Of a stretch of 64,000 bases of DNA, positions 43,832 through 51,858 are shown piece by piece (within the stretch, counting starts at the first letter, position 1; every line of letters begins with the position of its first letter). This stretch comes from WFQV01 sp964611145 (GTDB lineage Bacteria; Bacteroidota; Ignavibacteria; Ignavibacteriales; Melioribacteraceae), in NCBI GenBank assembly GCA_964611145.1, contig CAZSYM010000006.1, positions 28,903 through 92,902 of the forward strand, written 5' to 3'. The position numbers and the translations under genes are program-made. Under the pieces are notes generated by a model that saw only the letters and a list, made by a program, of their open reading frames with translations, was not told the origin of the DNA and did no database searches.

Positions 43832-43850
43832 TTTTGATGAAAAACGTTTG

Positions 43851-43898
43851 GAAAGCCCTTTCCGATTGTTGTGAATCGGAGGGGCTTTCTGTTTTTTT
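43851..43898 (+). terminator. Rho-independent terminator after the LysM gene
   Basis: GAAAGCCC-TT-TCCGATT, loop GTTGTG, AATCGGA-G-GGGCTTTC: 15 paired bases with one small internal loop, then TCTGTTTTTTT. It ends six bases before the phoH start, so phoH transcription must begin inside it or depend on read-through. Confidence 0.82.
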
Positions 43899-43904
43899 GA
43901 GACT

Positions 43905-44879
43905 ATGGGCGATAAGATAAAAGAAAAATCATTTGAGCTGGATAGCCTGAACTTGGTGGAAATCTTGGGCTATCAGGATAAAAACATTAAGCCTTTGGAA
44001 GAACGCTTTGCTGCAAGCATTACCGTAAGAGGAAATTCCGTTTTTGTGAAGGGCGAGGAAACGGAAATAAACGCCATTGAGAACATCTTCCGAGAGATGA
44101 TTTATGTTTTCAATACTTCGGGCGAATTGACTCCGGAAGATGTGGCTACAATAATTGATTTGGAACTTCAGGGAAAGCAAATCCTTCCGCGCGAGGAACT
44201 CAATAATATTGTTCTTTACACAAAGAAAGATGTGATTCGTGCCCGGACCCCGAATCAAGTTAAATATTTAAAGGCAATTCAGAACAATGATATTTGTTTT
44301 GCCATTGGTCCTGCGGGTACAGGCAAGACTTATCTCGCCGTGGCTTTTGCCGTTTCGGCTCTTAAGAAGGGCTTGGTCAAAAAGATTGTGCTAACGCGCC
44401 CTGCCGTGGAAGCGGGAGAAAGTCTGGGATTTTTGCCGGGTGACTTTCGTGAAAAAGTCGATCCCTATCTCCGCCCTCTTTATGATGCTCTCCAAGATAT
44501 GGTGCCTTTTGAACAGTTGCGAGCTTACATAGAACGCGATATTGTGGAGATTGTCCCCCTTGCTTATATGCGGGGACGCACTTTGAACAATGCTTACGTT
44601 ATACTTGACGAAGCCCAGAACACAACGGGTTTGCAGATGAAAATGTTTCTTACTCGCCTGGGTCCTAATTCCAAAGCCATAATTACGGGAGATATCACTC
44701 AAATTGATTTGCCTTCCAAAACAAGAAGCGGATTGGTTGAAGTAAAGGAAATTTTGAAAGGGGTTGACGGAGTGGCATTTGTTTACTTTGATAAGAAGGA
44801 TGTGGTGCGGCATAAATTGGTAAAGGATATTATCAATGCTTATGAGGAATATCGAAACGGGGAAAGCCCAAAGGAATAA
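43905..44879 (+). CDS. PhoH-family ATPase
   Basis: 324 residues. Walker A in FAIGPAGTGKTYLAVA, Walker B in AYVILDEAQNTT, sensor region FLTRLGPNSKAIITGDITQID, and TRPAVEAGESLGFLPGDF: all standard for the PhoH/PhoL group. An N-terminal KH-like segment (ITVRGNSVFVKGEE) suggests RNA binding. The family has been linked to RNA metabolism and ribosome maturation together with YbeY; the ybeY gene is not here. The ATG comes directly after the terminator T-run and has only a poor ribosome site (GAG). Confidence 0.93.
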   Translation: MGDKIKEKSFELDSLNLVEILGYQDKNIKPLEERFAASITVRGNSVFVKGEETEINAIENIFREMIYVFNTSGELTPEDVATIIDLELQGKQILPREELNNIVLYTKKDVIRARTPNQVKYLKAIQNNDICFAIGPAGTGKTYLAVAFAVSALKKGLVKKIVLTRPAVEAGESLGFLPGDFREKVDPYLRPLYDALQDMVPFEQLRAYIERDIVEIVPLAYMRGRTLNNAYVILDEAQNTTGLQMKMFLTRLGPNSKAIITGDITQIDLPSKTRSGLVEVKEILKGVDGVAFVYFDKKDVVRHKLVKDIINAYEEYRNGESPKE

Positions 44880-44937
44880 GAAATTTCATCTCCTATCTAT
44901 TAGAAAGAGGATACCTAAAGATATCGAGTGAAGTCTT

Positions 44938-44944
44938 AAAAAAA
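44938..44944 (-). terminator. T-run following tmRNA
   Basis: On the minus strand seven Ts begin four bases after the tmRNA discriminator. The T-arm/acceptor hairpin of the RNA just ahead may act as the terminator stem. Confidence 0.4.
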
Positions 44945-44948
44945 CATG

Positions 44949-45300
44949 TGGAGGTGGCGGGAGTCGAACCCGCGTCCGAAATTACCGTTCTAAGAACCTC
45001 TACGCACATAGTCTGCCTTTTAGTTCTCGCTTGAATAACTCCGACAGACGGGATTTATTCAAGCCAGCCCGATAGAAAGTTTCGCCTTGCCTACTCGGGC
45101 GCTCGGCTCGGCTATCGTCCCAAACGACGTTCTTCCGATTCCCGGGACGAAAGGAATCGGAGAACGGCTGCGTTTAATTTACGCAGCTAAGGCGTAGTTA
45201 TAGTCGCCATTTATTTTTTGTCCGCCGTTTTACGTGTCTGCGGGAACACGGTGCGCAGTTCAAAGAACTCAGTAACCCCGTCGAGACCAATTTCACCCCC
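44949..45300 (-). ncRNA. ssrA: Transfer-messenger RNA (tmRNA)
   Basis: About 352 nt. 5' end GGGGGTGAAATTGG pairs with 3' CACCTCC-A, including the G3-U70 wobble that marks alanine identity. The T-arm GGGTTCGACTCCC and D-arm-like TCTCGACGGGG are present. The CCA end is not encoded (sequence continues CAT). The tag frame starts at a Gly codon and ends TAA at 45179. tmRNA rescues stalled ribosomes and tags the unfinished protein for degradation. Its 5' end is only three bases beyond the stop of the adenosyltransferase gene. No convincing promoter is seen, so it may be processed from the operon transcript or use a promoter inside that gene. Confidence 0.95.
45179..45208 (-). other. tmRNA tag-peptide reading frame (GDYNYALAA)
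   Basis: Resume codon GGC, then GAC TAT AAC TAC GCC TTA GCT GCG TAA. The encoded tag GDYNYALAA has the conserved YALAA degradation end, and the leading Gly resembles tags of Bacteroidota. Confidence 0.9.
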
Positions 45301-45303
45301 GAA

Positions 45304-45840
45304 TTACTTTTTCCACTCTTTTTCGGTAACCTTGGCCGAGAAGTTTTCAAAACGCGCAAGAACAAAAAGCAAATCGGACAATCTGTTCAAATACGCAAGC
45401 ACAAAATTATTGATTCCGCTTTTCTTTTCCAAACTCACGACATTGCGTTCCGCACGGCGGCACACCGTCCTTGCAAAATGTAAAAAACTTGCACCTTTGG
45501 AACCGCCCGGTAAAATAAAGCTCCTCAAAGCAGGAATTATACTATCCAACTCGTCTATTTGTTTCTCCAAAAATTCAATCATTTCTTCCGTAACGCGGGG
45601 AATTTTTGTATTCTCTTTCGGCGTAGCCAAATCCGCACCCAGAACAAAAAGATGATTTTGAATTTCCGTAAGAATTTCTTTCGTCCTTTCGGAAATAACT
45701 TCGTTTTCCGCAATACCCAACAAGGCATTTAATTCATCCACGGCGCCGTAGGCTTCCACTCTCACGTCGTTTTTCGGAACGCGCCCGCCGCCCAAAAGTC
45801 CCGTCTCGCCTTTATCCCCGGTTTTGGTATAAATTTTCAT
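45304..45840 (-). CDS. Cob(I)alamin adenosyltransferase, PduO type
   Basis: 178 residues. Transfers adenosyl from ATP to cob(I)alamin, producing the cofactor of methylmalonyl-CoA mutase. N-terminal ATP loop YTKTGDKGETGLLGGGRV, then VEAYGAVDELNALLG, LPGGSKGASFLHFARTVCRRAER and the C-terminal YLNRLSDLLFVLAR are diagnostic. Starts two bases from the stop of the GcvT/YgfZ-like gene, GAGG site inside that gene's end. Supports a working mutA/mutB system even though it is 10 kb away. Confidence 0.95.
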   Translation of the reverse strand: MKIYTKTGDKGETGLLGGGRVPKNDVRVEAYGAVDELNALLGIAENEVISERTKEILTEIQNHLFVLGADLATPKENTKIPRVTEEMIEFLEKQIDELDSIIPALRSFILPGGSKGASFLHFARTVCRRAERNVVSLEKKSGINNFVLAYLNRLSDLLFVLARFENFSAKVTEKEWKK

Positions 45841-45841
45841 T

Positions 45842-46909
45842 TCATCGCCTCAAAGGAAATTTATCGACTTCAACATCGAATTCCTTGAAAAAGCACGAAC
45901 GTTCTTTTCGGCACGTTTCAAGCTCGTCCTTTTCGAAAACGCCCATTCCAACGGTTTTTTCAAAATAAGGCGAAATCACCGCGGAAGTAATTTCCCCCAC
46001 AATTTTGCCCGTACCGTCCACGCTGAAAGGGATTGCAAACGGGAATTCTTTTTCGGAAAGGACGGCATAAAGTTCACGTTCTTTTTTCACGAAAGCGCTC
46101 CGTCCCAGCAAGGCATCGTATCCTAAAAAACTCTTTTTGTCAGAATCTATCGAGTCGGCAAATCCTAATTCCAATGGCGAAAAGGAATCGTTAATTTCAT
46201 TCGGTGCAATCGGAAACCCTTCCTCCACACGGTACATTTCGAAGGCGGAACTTCCTACAAATCCGAAGTCAAAGACGGACTTGTTTTCGTTCAGGAAATC
46301 GACGAATTTTGTTAAATCGTTTTTCCTAATCAAAAAAGTGTAATGCTCGTTTCCGTTAACGGTTTTTTCGGAAGCGGAGAAATATTGAATTCCCTCGGCG
46401 TTCTCTTCGGAAAAAGAAAAGGCGTTTTTATTTCCCTGAAACATCAGCACAAAGGATTCCGCTTGTCGCCCCATGATTTCAAAAAACACATAATCGTCGA
46501 GAGTTTTTACATTTATTTTTTCGTCCGTTACGTATTTAAGTATCCATTTAAAAAGCTTTTCCTCATAAACTTTGTTCCCGAATATCAGAAGCTTTTCTCC
46601 AAAGGAATATATCCTCACAAAATCGATTATTTTCCCATAATCATTGAGAAAAAAAGCGTTCCGTTTTTCAAAAGGGAGCAAGTCAGTAACCTTAACCGTT
46701 ACGAGCCTTTCGAGAAGTTTTCTTGCATCCTCGCCGGAAAGCTCTATTTGAGACGGGATTTTCAGAAATGCTCCTACGCCGTGGCGCAAGGCGGCGTATT
46801 CCTCCTCGGTGTTCGTAAAAGACGCGATATTCCCTTTTTCGTCTAAAGAAATATTCGGGAAGCGTCTCTCTAACGTTTGAACAACGGTTTGATTGTTTTC
46901 TTTTTCCAC
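45842..46909 (-). CDS. GcvT/YgfZ-like folate-binding protein
   Basis: 355 residues. Matches the aminomethyltransferase fold: ALRHGVGAFLKIPSQIELSGEDA, RNAFFLNDYGKIIDFVRIY, FEMYRVEEGFPIAPNEIND, PLELGF and FLGYDALL. The YgfZ signature Lys-Gly-Cys-x-x-Gly-Gln is replaced by Lys258-Lys-Ser-Phe-Leu-Gly263, so the redox Cys of YgfZ is absent. It may be a true GcvT partner for the H protein at 39646 or a diverged folate-binding protein aiding Fe-S enzymes. GTG 46909, poor ribosome site, 15 bases after the lipoprotein gene. Confidence 0.82.
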   Translation of the reverse strand: MEKENNQTVVQTLERRFPNISLDEKGNIASFTNTEEEYAALRHGVGAFLKIPSQIELSGEDARKLLERLVTVKVTDLLPFEKRNAFFLNDYGKIIDFVRIYSFGEKLLIFGNKVYEEKLFKWILKYVTDEKINVKTLDDYVFFEIMGRQAESFVLMFQGNKNAFSFSEENAEGIQYFSASEKTVNGNEHYTFLIRKNDLTKFVDFLNENKSVFDFGFVGSSAFEMYRVEEGFPIAPNEINDSFSPLELGFADSIDSDKKSFLGYDALLGRSAFVKKERELYAVLSEKEFPFAIPFSVDGTGKIVGEITSAVISPYFEKTVGMGVFEKDELETCRKERSCFFKEFDVEVDKFPLRR

Positions 46910-46924
46910 AATAGTACCGTTAAA

Positions 46925-47776
46925 TTAATACTTGCGCCACCACCGGCGGTTATATTTTGTAACATATAGATTTTTAACCGTGTCCCAATAAAACGGGATA
47001 GAGTCGATTAACTTTACATAAGTAACCGTGTCCATGAAACGATACTCGTAATAGTCCGGGTAACGGTCATTGTTTACATTTGCCATAGTACGCTTGAATG
47101 CAATTCCTTCGTATGTTTCCAATAGATGCGGTTTCTTTTCAATTCCATCGATAAAGAAATAATTGAAATCCCTGTGTCCCGAAATTATGCCGTCTTCGAA
47201 ATCCAAATCCACATAAAGTATGTTTTTAGCTTTCCAGCGATGTATAGTCATGGAATTAAAACCGCCGTGTATGGGCACTTCGGCTTCCCACAGGCGATTA
47301 AATTCGCCGTCCTTGCTACACTTAAAACATGTCAGATAAAAGAAAGCGGTTCCGAGCTTTGTGCTATCCAAATTGATAAAGCTGGATTCGTAACCCACGA
47401 TGTTTTTGGTTTCGATGAAACGCTCCCCTTCCTTAGATTTTGCTATTACGGCAAAGACATAATGCTTGCCACCGGTTTTATAATCCAATACCGCAGGTTT
47501 GGGCAGGGAATAAGTGTATGTCTTGTCGAACTCGACAAGATAAGTCCCTTCGGGATAATTATCCAAGATATATTGTTTAAGAGCTATGGCGTCGCAAGGA
47601 CGTCTATGTTTTGCTTGTTCTTTTTGTACTTCCAGATTGTAAGAACGAATTTGTCGTTCTTTTGTGGGAGAAGTTTCGGGTTTATCCCCGGCGGTACCGC
47701 TTTCCGAACCGCCTCCGCAATAAGTAAGCCCGAACAAAAGAGCTAACAAAACGGCCGTTATTTTTAACGGTTTCAT
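46925..47776 (-). CDS. Lipoprotein of unknown function
   Basis: 283 residues, ATG 47776 with GAGGA. Lipobox GLTYC, Cys20, then a Gly/Ser/Thr-rich linker to about residue 45. The globular part (about 55-283) is rich in Tyr, Trp and Asp, with HRDFNYFFIDGIEK and NVNNDRYPDYYEYRF; the latter contains an Asn-Asp-x-Asp-like loop. It ends in a basic/aromatic RRWWRKY. No family recognised. It follows the M20 dipeptidase by 26 bases and precedes the GcvT/YgfZ-like gene by 15, inside one minus-strand run. Confidence 0.75.
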   Translation of the reverse strand: MKPLKITAVLLALLFGLTYCGGGSESGTAGDKPETSPTKERQIRSYNLEVQKEQAKHRRPCDAIALKQYILDNYPEGTYLVEFDKTYTYSLPKPAVLDYKTGGKHYVFAVIAKSKEGERFIETKNIVGYESSFINLDSTKLGTAFFYLTCFKCSKDGEFNRLWEAEVPIHGGFNSMTIHRWKAKNILYVDLDFEDGIISGHRDFNYFFIDGIEKKPHLLETYEGIAFKRTMANVNNDRYPDYYEYRFMDTVTYVKLIDSIPFYWDTVKNLYVTKYNRRWWRKY

Positions 47777-47802
47777 TTTTTAATCCTCGGTTTAATTTTA
47801 AT

Positions 47803-49173
47803 TCATTTTGTCTTTGCGAATTCATCCATAAAATAAACCGAACTGTAGATACCTTTATAAAACGAGTCCAGATTAAAATGCTCGTTCGGAGAATGAATAT
47901 CGTCCGTGTCCAATCCCAAGCCCATAAGTACGACAGGTGCTTTCAGAATTTTCCCGAAATCAACAACAATAGGGATGGAACCACCTTCTCGAGTAAAGAC
48001 CGTTTTTTTACCGAAAGCTTTCGCCACCGCTTTTGCACCCGCCTGAATCGCTTCGTTATCCAGAGGGAAAGCAATCGGATAGCCGCCGTGCATTTCCCGA
48101 ACGGTAACTTTTACGCTCTTAGGAGCAAGAGCTTTCACGTATTTGGTAAATTCTTTAGCTATTTTTTTCGGGTCTTGATTGGGAACAAGGCGCATACTGA
48201 TTTTCGCGGTGGCTTTTGCAGGGAGAACGGTCTTTGCACCCTCGCCCGTGTATCCTCCGTAAATTCCATTGCAATCCAAAGTGGGACGCACCCACAAACG
48301 TTCCAATGTAGAATACCCTTTCTCGCCTTGTAATTCCCGCACGCCGTATTCTTTGGCGAATTTCTTATCGGAAAACTTCAAAGCCGCAATGTTTTCCTTT
48401 TCCTTCTTCGAAATTTTTACAACGTCTTTATAAAAATTGGGAATGGTGATTTTTCCGTTTTTATCGTGAAGCTTGGCGATTATCTTTGCCAATTCGTTAA
48501 TCGGATTTGCAATGGCGCCACCAAAACTGCCCGAATGCAAGTCGCGATTGGGACCTTGCACCTCTACCTCCATATACGTTAGTCCGCGCAAACCGTAATT
48601 GATAGTAGGTATTCCTTCCGCGTACAGGCTGGTATCCGAAATCAGCACGGCATCGCATTGCAAGAGTTTTCTTTGCTCTTTCAAGAATTTTCCCAAGCTC
48701 TCGCTACCGACTTCCTCCTCGCCTTCAAGAACAAATTTCACATTGACAGGCAATTTCCCCACGGTTTTCAGATATGCTTCCACACCTTTGATGTGGACAA
48801 AATTTTGTCCTTTATTATCGTTGGCGCCGCGAGCATAAATTTTTCCATCACGGATGTCGGGTTCGAAGGGAGGAGTTTTCCATTCCTCAAGAGGTTCGGG
48901 CGGTTGCACGTCGTAATGCCCGTAAATCAAGACGGTCGGAGCGCCTTTGGCACCAAGCCATTCCCCGTAAACAATCGGGTGTAGGTCGGTCTTGAAAATC
49001 TTTGTCTTTTTTATTCCCGCCTCTTTTAATTTCTTTTCTACAAACTTCGCACATTCCAACATCTTGCTCTTATATTCTTTCTTGGCACTAATGCTCGGAA
49101 TCCTCAAATAATCCTTCAATTCTTCAAGAAACCTTTCTTTGTTTTCCTCGATGAAGTTCAATACCTGTTCCAC
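47803..49173 (-). CDS. M20-family dipeptidase
   Basis: 456 residues, GTG 49173 with CGAGG ahead. Di-zinc peptidase: first ligand in IYGHYDVQPPEPLEEW, bridging Asp in GRGANDNKGQ-like YARGANDNKGQ, catalytic Glu pair in EGEEEVGSESL, then DTSLYAEG and the lid domain YMEVEVQGPNRDLHSG. Final ligand in LMGLGLDTDDIHSPNEHF. Cleaves dipeptides in the cytosol (no signal peptide). A Bacteroidota-type promoter lies just upstream; it heads the run that ends in tmRNA. Confidence 0.95.
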   Translation of the reverse strand: MEQVLNFIEENKERFLEELKDYLRIPSISAKKEYKSKMLECAKFVEKKLKEAGIKKTKIFKTDLHPIVYGEWLGAKGAPTVLIYGHYDVQPPEPLEEWKTPPFEPDIRDGKIYARGANDNKGQNFVHIKGVEAYLKTVGKLPVNVKFVLEGEEEVGSESLGKFLKEQRKLLQCDAVLISDTSLYAEGIPTINYGLRGLTYMEVEVQGPNRDLHSGSFGGAIANPINELAKIIAKLHDKNGKITIPNFYKDVVKISKKEKENIAALKFSDKKFAKEYGVRELQGEKGYSTLERLWVRPTLDCNGIYGGYTGEGAKTVLPAKATAKISMRLVPNQDPKKIAKEFTKYVKALAPKSVKVTVREMHGGYPIAFPLDNEAIQAGAKAVAKAFGKKTVFTREGGSIPIVVDFGKILKAPVVLMGLGLDTDDIHSPNEHFNLDSFYKGIYSSVYFMDEFAKTK

Positions 49174-49202
49174 TTTTAAACCTCGATTTTATTAAACATG
49201 AA

Positions 49203-49235
49203 TAAAATTATTTCATAACTTTAAAGATAACAAAA
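49203..49235 (-). promoter_or_regulatory. Promoter for the dipeptidase-to-tmRNA run
   Basis: On the minus strand TTTTG, 20-base spacer, TAATTTTA (one base off TAnnTTTG). Expected start near 49196, about 23 bases before GTG 49173. Confidence 0.45.
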
Positions 49236-49348
49236 CTTTGACGTAATATTCCGAAGCGGGAAATTTAATTTGGCTTCAACGATTTTACAAGCGAAAGCGC
49301 TCAAAGTTCGCACAAGACTAAAAAAGGCGGTGTTCAAAGGGGAACCGT

Positions 49349-49379
49349 TTTGGGCTTAATGCTTTTCGCTTTATCTTTG
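49349..49379 (+). promoter_or_regulatory. Bacteroidota-type promoter, full consensus, for lptF
   Basis: TTTTG at 49348-49352, exactly 19 bases, TATCTTTG at 49372-49379. Predicted start near 49386 leaves almost no leader for ATG 49396 but about 37 bases for TTG 49423. Confidence 0.6.
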
Positions 49380-49422
49380 CAAAGTAATAATTCAAATGTT
49401 CTATTTTCAAAGGGACAAGCAG

Positions 49423-50787
49423 TTGATTATTCATCGTTACATATTAAAAAATCATGCTTTGCCTTTTCTCTTCTCGATTGTCGTATTGATAGCCATTTTC
49501 GTGCTACAATTTCTGATGAAATTTGCGGACAGACTGATTGGCAAAGGGTTAAGTGCAATAGTGATTATTAAACTTATTTCATACAATCTCGCATGGATGG
49601 TCGTCCTGGTTGTCCCGATGTCGGTACTCGTCGCCACTTTGATGGCTTTCGGGAACATGGCACAGAATAATGAAATAGCCGCCTTGAAATCCGCCGGGGC
49701 GAGTCTTTACAAAATGATGATTGCTCCTTTTTTGGCAAGTGCGATTATCGCCTATTTGCTCGTGTTGTTCAACAATCATGTTTATCCCAATGCGAACCAT
49801 GCGGCAAGAATAATGCTACAAGACATCTCCCGCAAAAAACCGACGCTTTCTCTTGTGCCCGGTGTGTTCTCCCTCGAAATACCGAATTATGCAATTTTAA
49901 GTCGCCAAATAAATCCCAAAACAAACGAACTCCATTTCGTCACCATTTATGATTATTCCGACCCACGGAAATTGAACATAATTTCCGCCAAGAACGGAAA
50001 GATTTTCTTTTCGAGAAATCAGAAAAAACTGATTATGGATTTGTGGGACGGTGAAATTCATCAATCCGACAGATTAAATAAAACCGAATATCGCCGAATT
50101 AAATTCCAAAAACATCGGATAGTTATGGATGCCAAAAATTTCACCTTCCAGCAAAGCTCATTCGGGGGACCGAGGGGGGACAGAGAAATGAGCGCCGCGC
50201 AAATGTTGACCATTGTGGATAGCCTTTCAAAAATACGCAAGGAAATGTTCGACTCCTACAAAAAAGCAATTAAAGAACACTTTTTCCCTTCCCGGAACAA
50301 GTTTTTTAACACATCCAAAAACATTCGTTTCGATACCGCTACGGCGTTCATTGCGGCACGGAACAAGTTGAACTCGATTGAGACCACCATTTACTCGCGA
50401 ATTACGAGCTTGGACTACAACAAAAAGGAAATGAACAGATATTGGGTTGAAATACATAAGAAATATGCCATTCCGGTGGCATGCATTGTATTTATATTAA
50501 TCGGCGCACCCTTGGGAACAATGACCCGGCGCGGAGGATTCGGCATGGCAGCGGGAGTAAGTCTTGTTTTCTTTCTTATATATTGGGCTTTTCTTATCGG
50601 AGGAGAAAAACTTGCCGACCGCGGAATGTTCTCGCCTTTCTGGGGCATGTGGAGCGCTAACGTATTACTGGGAATACTCGGTATTTATCTCACAATAAAA
50701 GCGGCAAAGGAAAGAGTGACTTTGGACTTCTCCTTTTTCAAAAAATTCATTCCGAAAAGTTGGTTAAATGAAACTGAAAATAATTGA
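49423..50787 (+). CDS. LptF/LptG-family LPS-export permease (first copy)
   Basis: 454 residues from TTG 49423. I prefer this start over ATG 49396 because AAAGGGA lies seven bases ahead, the predicted transcript starts near 49386, and homologues begin just before IIHRYILKNHALPF. Six transmembrane helices: three before residue ~110, three after ~335, flanking a periplasmic beta-jellyroll. Motifs: LISYNLAWMVVLVVPMSVLVATLMAFG, NNEIAALKSAGASLYKM, CIVFILIGAPLGTMTRRGG. With LptB2 (not here) it pulls lipopolysaccharide from the inner membrane. The 3' end overlaps the second copy by 20 bases. Confidence 0.92.
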   Translation: MIIHRYILKNHALPFLFSIVVLIAIFVLQFLMKFADRLIGKGLSAIVIIKLISYNLAWMVVLVVPMSVLVATLMAFGNMAQNNEIAALKSAGASLYKMMIAPFLASAIIAYLLVLFNNHVYPNANHAARIMLQDISRKKPTLSLVPGVFSLEIPNYAILSRQINPKTNELHFVTIYDYSDPRKLNIISAKNGKIFFSRNQKKLIMDLWDGEIHQSDRLNKTEYRRIKFQKHRIVMDAKNFTFQQSSFGGPRGDREMSAAQMLTIVDSLSKIRKEMFDSYKKAIKEHFFPSRNKFFNTSKNIRFDTATAFIAARNKLNSIETTIYSRITSLDYNKKEMNRYWVEIHKKYAIPVACIVFILIGAPLGTMTRRGGFGMAAGVSLVFFLIYWAFLIGGEKLADRGMFSPFWGMWSANVLLGILGIYLTIKAAKERVTLDFSFFKKFIPKSWLNETENN

Positions 50788-51856
50788 TAAATATCTGGTC
50801 AAACAATTTCTAAAGACAATCGTTTTCGCATTGATTGCCTTCACCCTGATTTTTGTAATCATCGATTTAATGGAACACCTGGACGATTTTATCGACCACA
50901 ATGCCAACATATCTATTGTGCTCAATTATTATCTTGTTTTCATACCGGAGATAATGCAATTGATGTTGCCCGTGGCGGTTTTGCTCGCAGGACTTTTTGT
51001 AACCGGTAAACTTACGAATCTAAACGAGTTAACGGCGATAAAATCGAGCGGAATTTCTCTTTACAGATATTTAGCTCCATTTGTTGCCACTTCTTTCGTA
51101 ATCAGCATTTTCGCCATTTACTTTGGCGGTTATGTTGTTCCAAAAGCCAATCGCCAAAAAGTTTACCTTGAAAGAACATATCTGGGAAAAAACAGCATAA
51201 GCGCAGGGAACAATATCTATTTTCAGGACACAAAGAACAGAATTGTAACCATAGGATATTTTAACGTGAGGCGTCAGGAAGCCAGCAACGTGAGCATACA
51301 GGAATTCTCCCCAAAAGATCCGACCGTAATGACAAGTAGAATAGACGCTTCGCAAATGAGTTATGATTCCACTAAACATGCCTGGATTTTATCGCGAGGT
51401 ACGAAAAGAATATTTACTCCGAAAGAAGAGAAATTCGAAACCTTTGACAAGCTAACCGTAAAGGATTTGCACTTCACACCCGAAGAGGTTTTGAAGAAAC
51501 AAAGGAAACCGGAAGAACTGAATTTGGAACAACTACAAGAATATGCCTCCGACATGCGAAGAACGGGTAACGACCCGACAAGAATTTTAATTGAATATCA
51601 CTCCCGAATTGCTTTTGCCTTTGCAAGTATAATTGTTGTGTTGTTCGGCGTTCCCGTCTCCGCAAATAAACGCACGGGCGGACTTGCCATTCAATTCGGA
51701 ATTAGTCTTTTGGTTACTTTTTTCTATCTGGTGTTCATTAAGATAAGTCAGGCATTTGGCAAAAACGGGGCTTTAAGCCCCGTCCTCACCGCATGGTCTG
51801 CAAACATTGTTTTTCTCATTGCCGCGATAATAAATCTTTTACGCGTTCGCAAGTAA
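50768..51856 (+). CDS. LptF/LptG-family LPS-export permease (second copy)
   Basis: 362 residues. Same six-helix plus jellyroll plan as the gene before it: KIIDKYLVKQFLKTIVFALI, MQLMLPVAVLLAGLFVTGKL, NELTAIKSSGISLYRYL, and IIVVLFGVPVSANKRTGGLA. It begins within the last 20 bases of the first copy, so the pair is co-translated and probably forms the LptF-LptG heterodimer. Which is F and which is G is not settled by sequence alone. Its stop is two bases from the stop of the convergent OM-barrel gene. Confidence 0.93.
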   Translation: MKLKIIDKYLVKQFLKTIVFALIAFTLIFVIIDLMEHLDDFIDHNANISIVLNYYLVFIPEIMQLMLPVAVLLAGLFVTGKLTNLNELTAIKSSGISLYRYLAPFVATSFVISIFAIYFGGYVVPKANRQKVYLERTYLGKNSISAGNNIYFQDTKNRIVTIGYFNVRRQEASNVSIQEFSPKDPTVMTSRIDASQMSYDSTKHAWILSRGTKRIFTPKEEKFETFDKLTVKDLHFTPEEVLKKQRKPEELNLEQLQEYASDMRRTGNDPTRILIEYHSRIAFAFASIIVVLFGVPVSANKRTGGLAIQFGISLLVTFFYLVFIKISQAFGKNGALSPVLTAWSANIVFLIAAIINLLRVRK

Positions 51857-51858
51857 TC

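Noticed and set aside
45301..45380. Promoter for tmRNA inside the adenosyltransferase gene (TTTTG-N19-TACCGAAA)
   Set aside because: Only the first two bases of the -7 element match, and the expected start would be about 20 bases too early for the mature RNA end.
46343..46846. 167-codon plus-strand open frame
   Set aside because: Antisense to the GcvT/YgfZ-like gene, rich in Phe/Lys from reverse reading; no recognisable domain.
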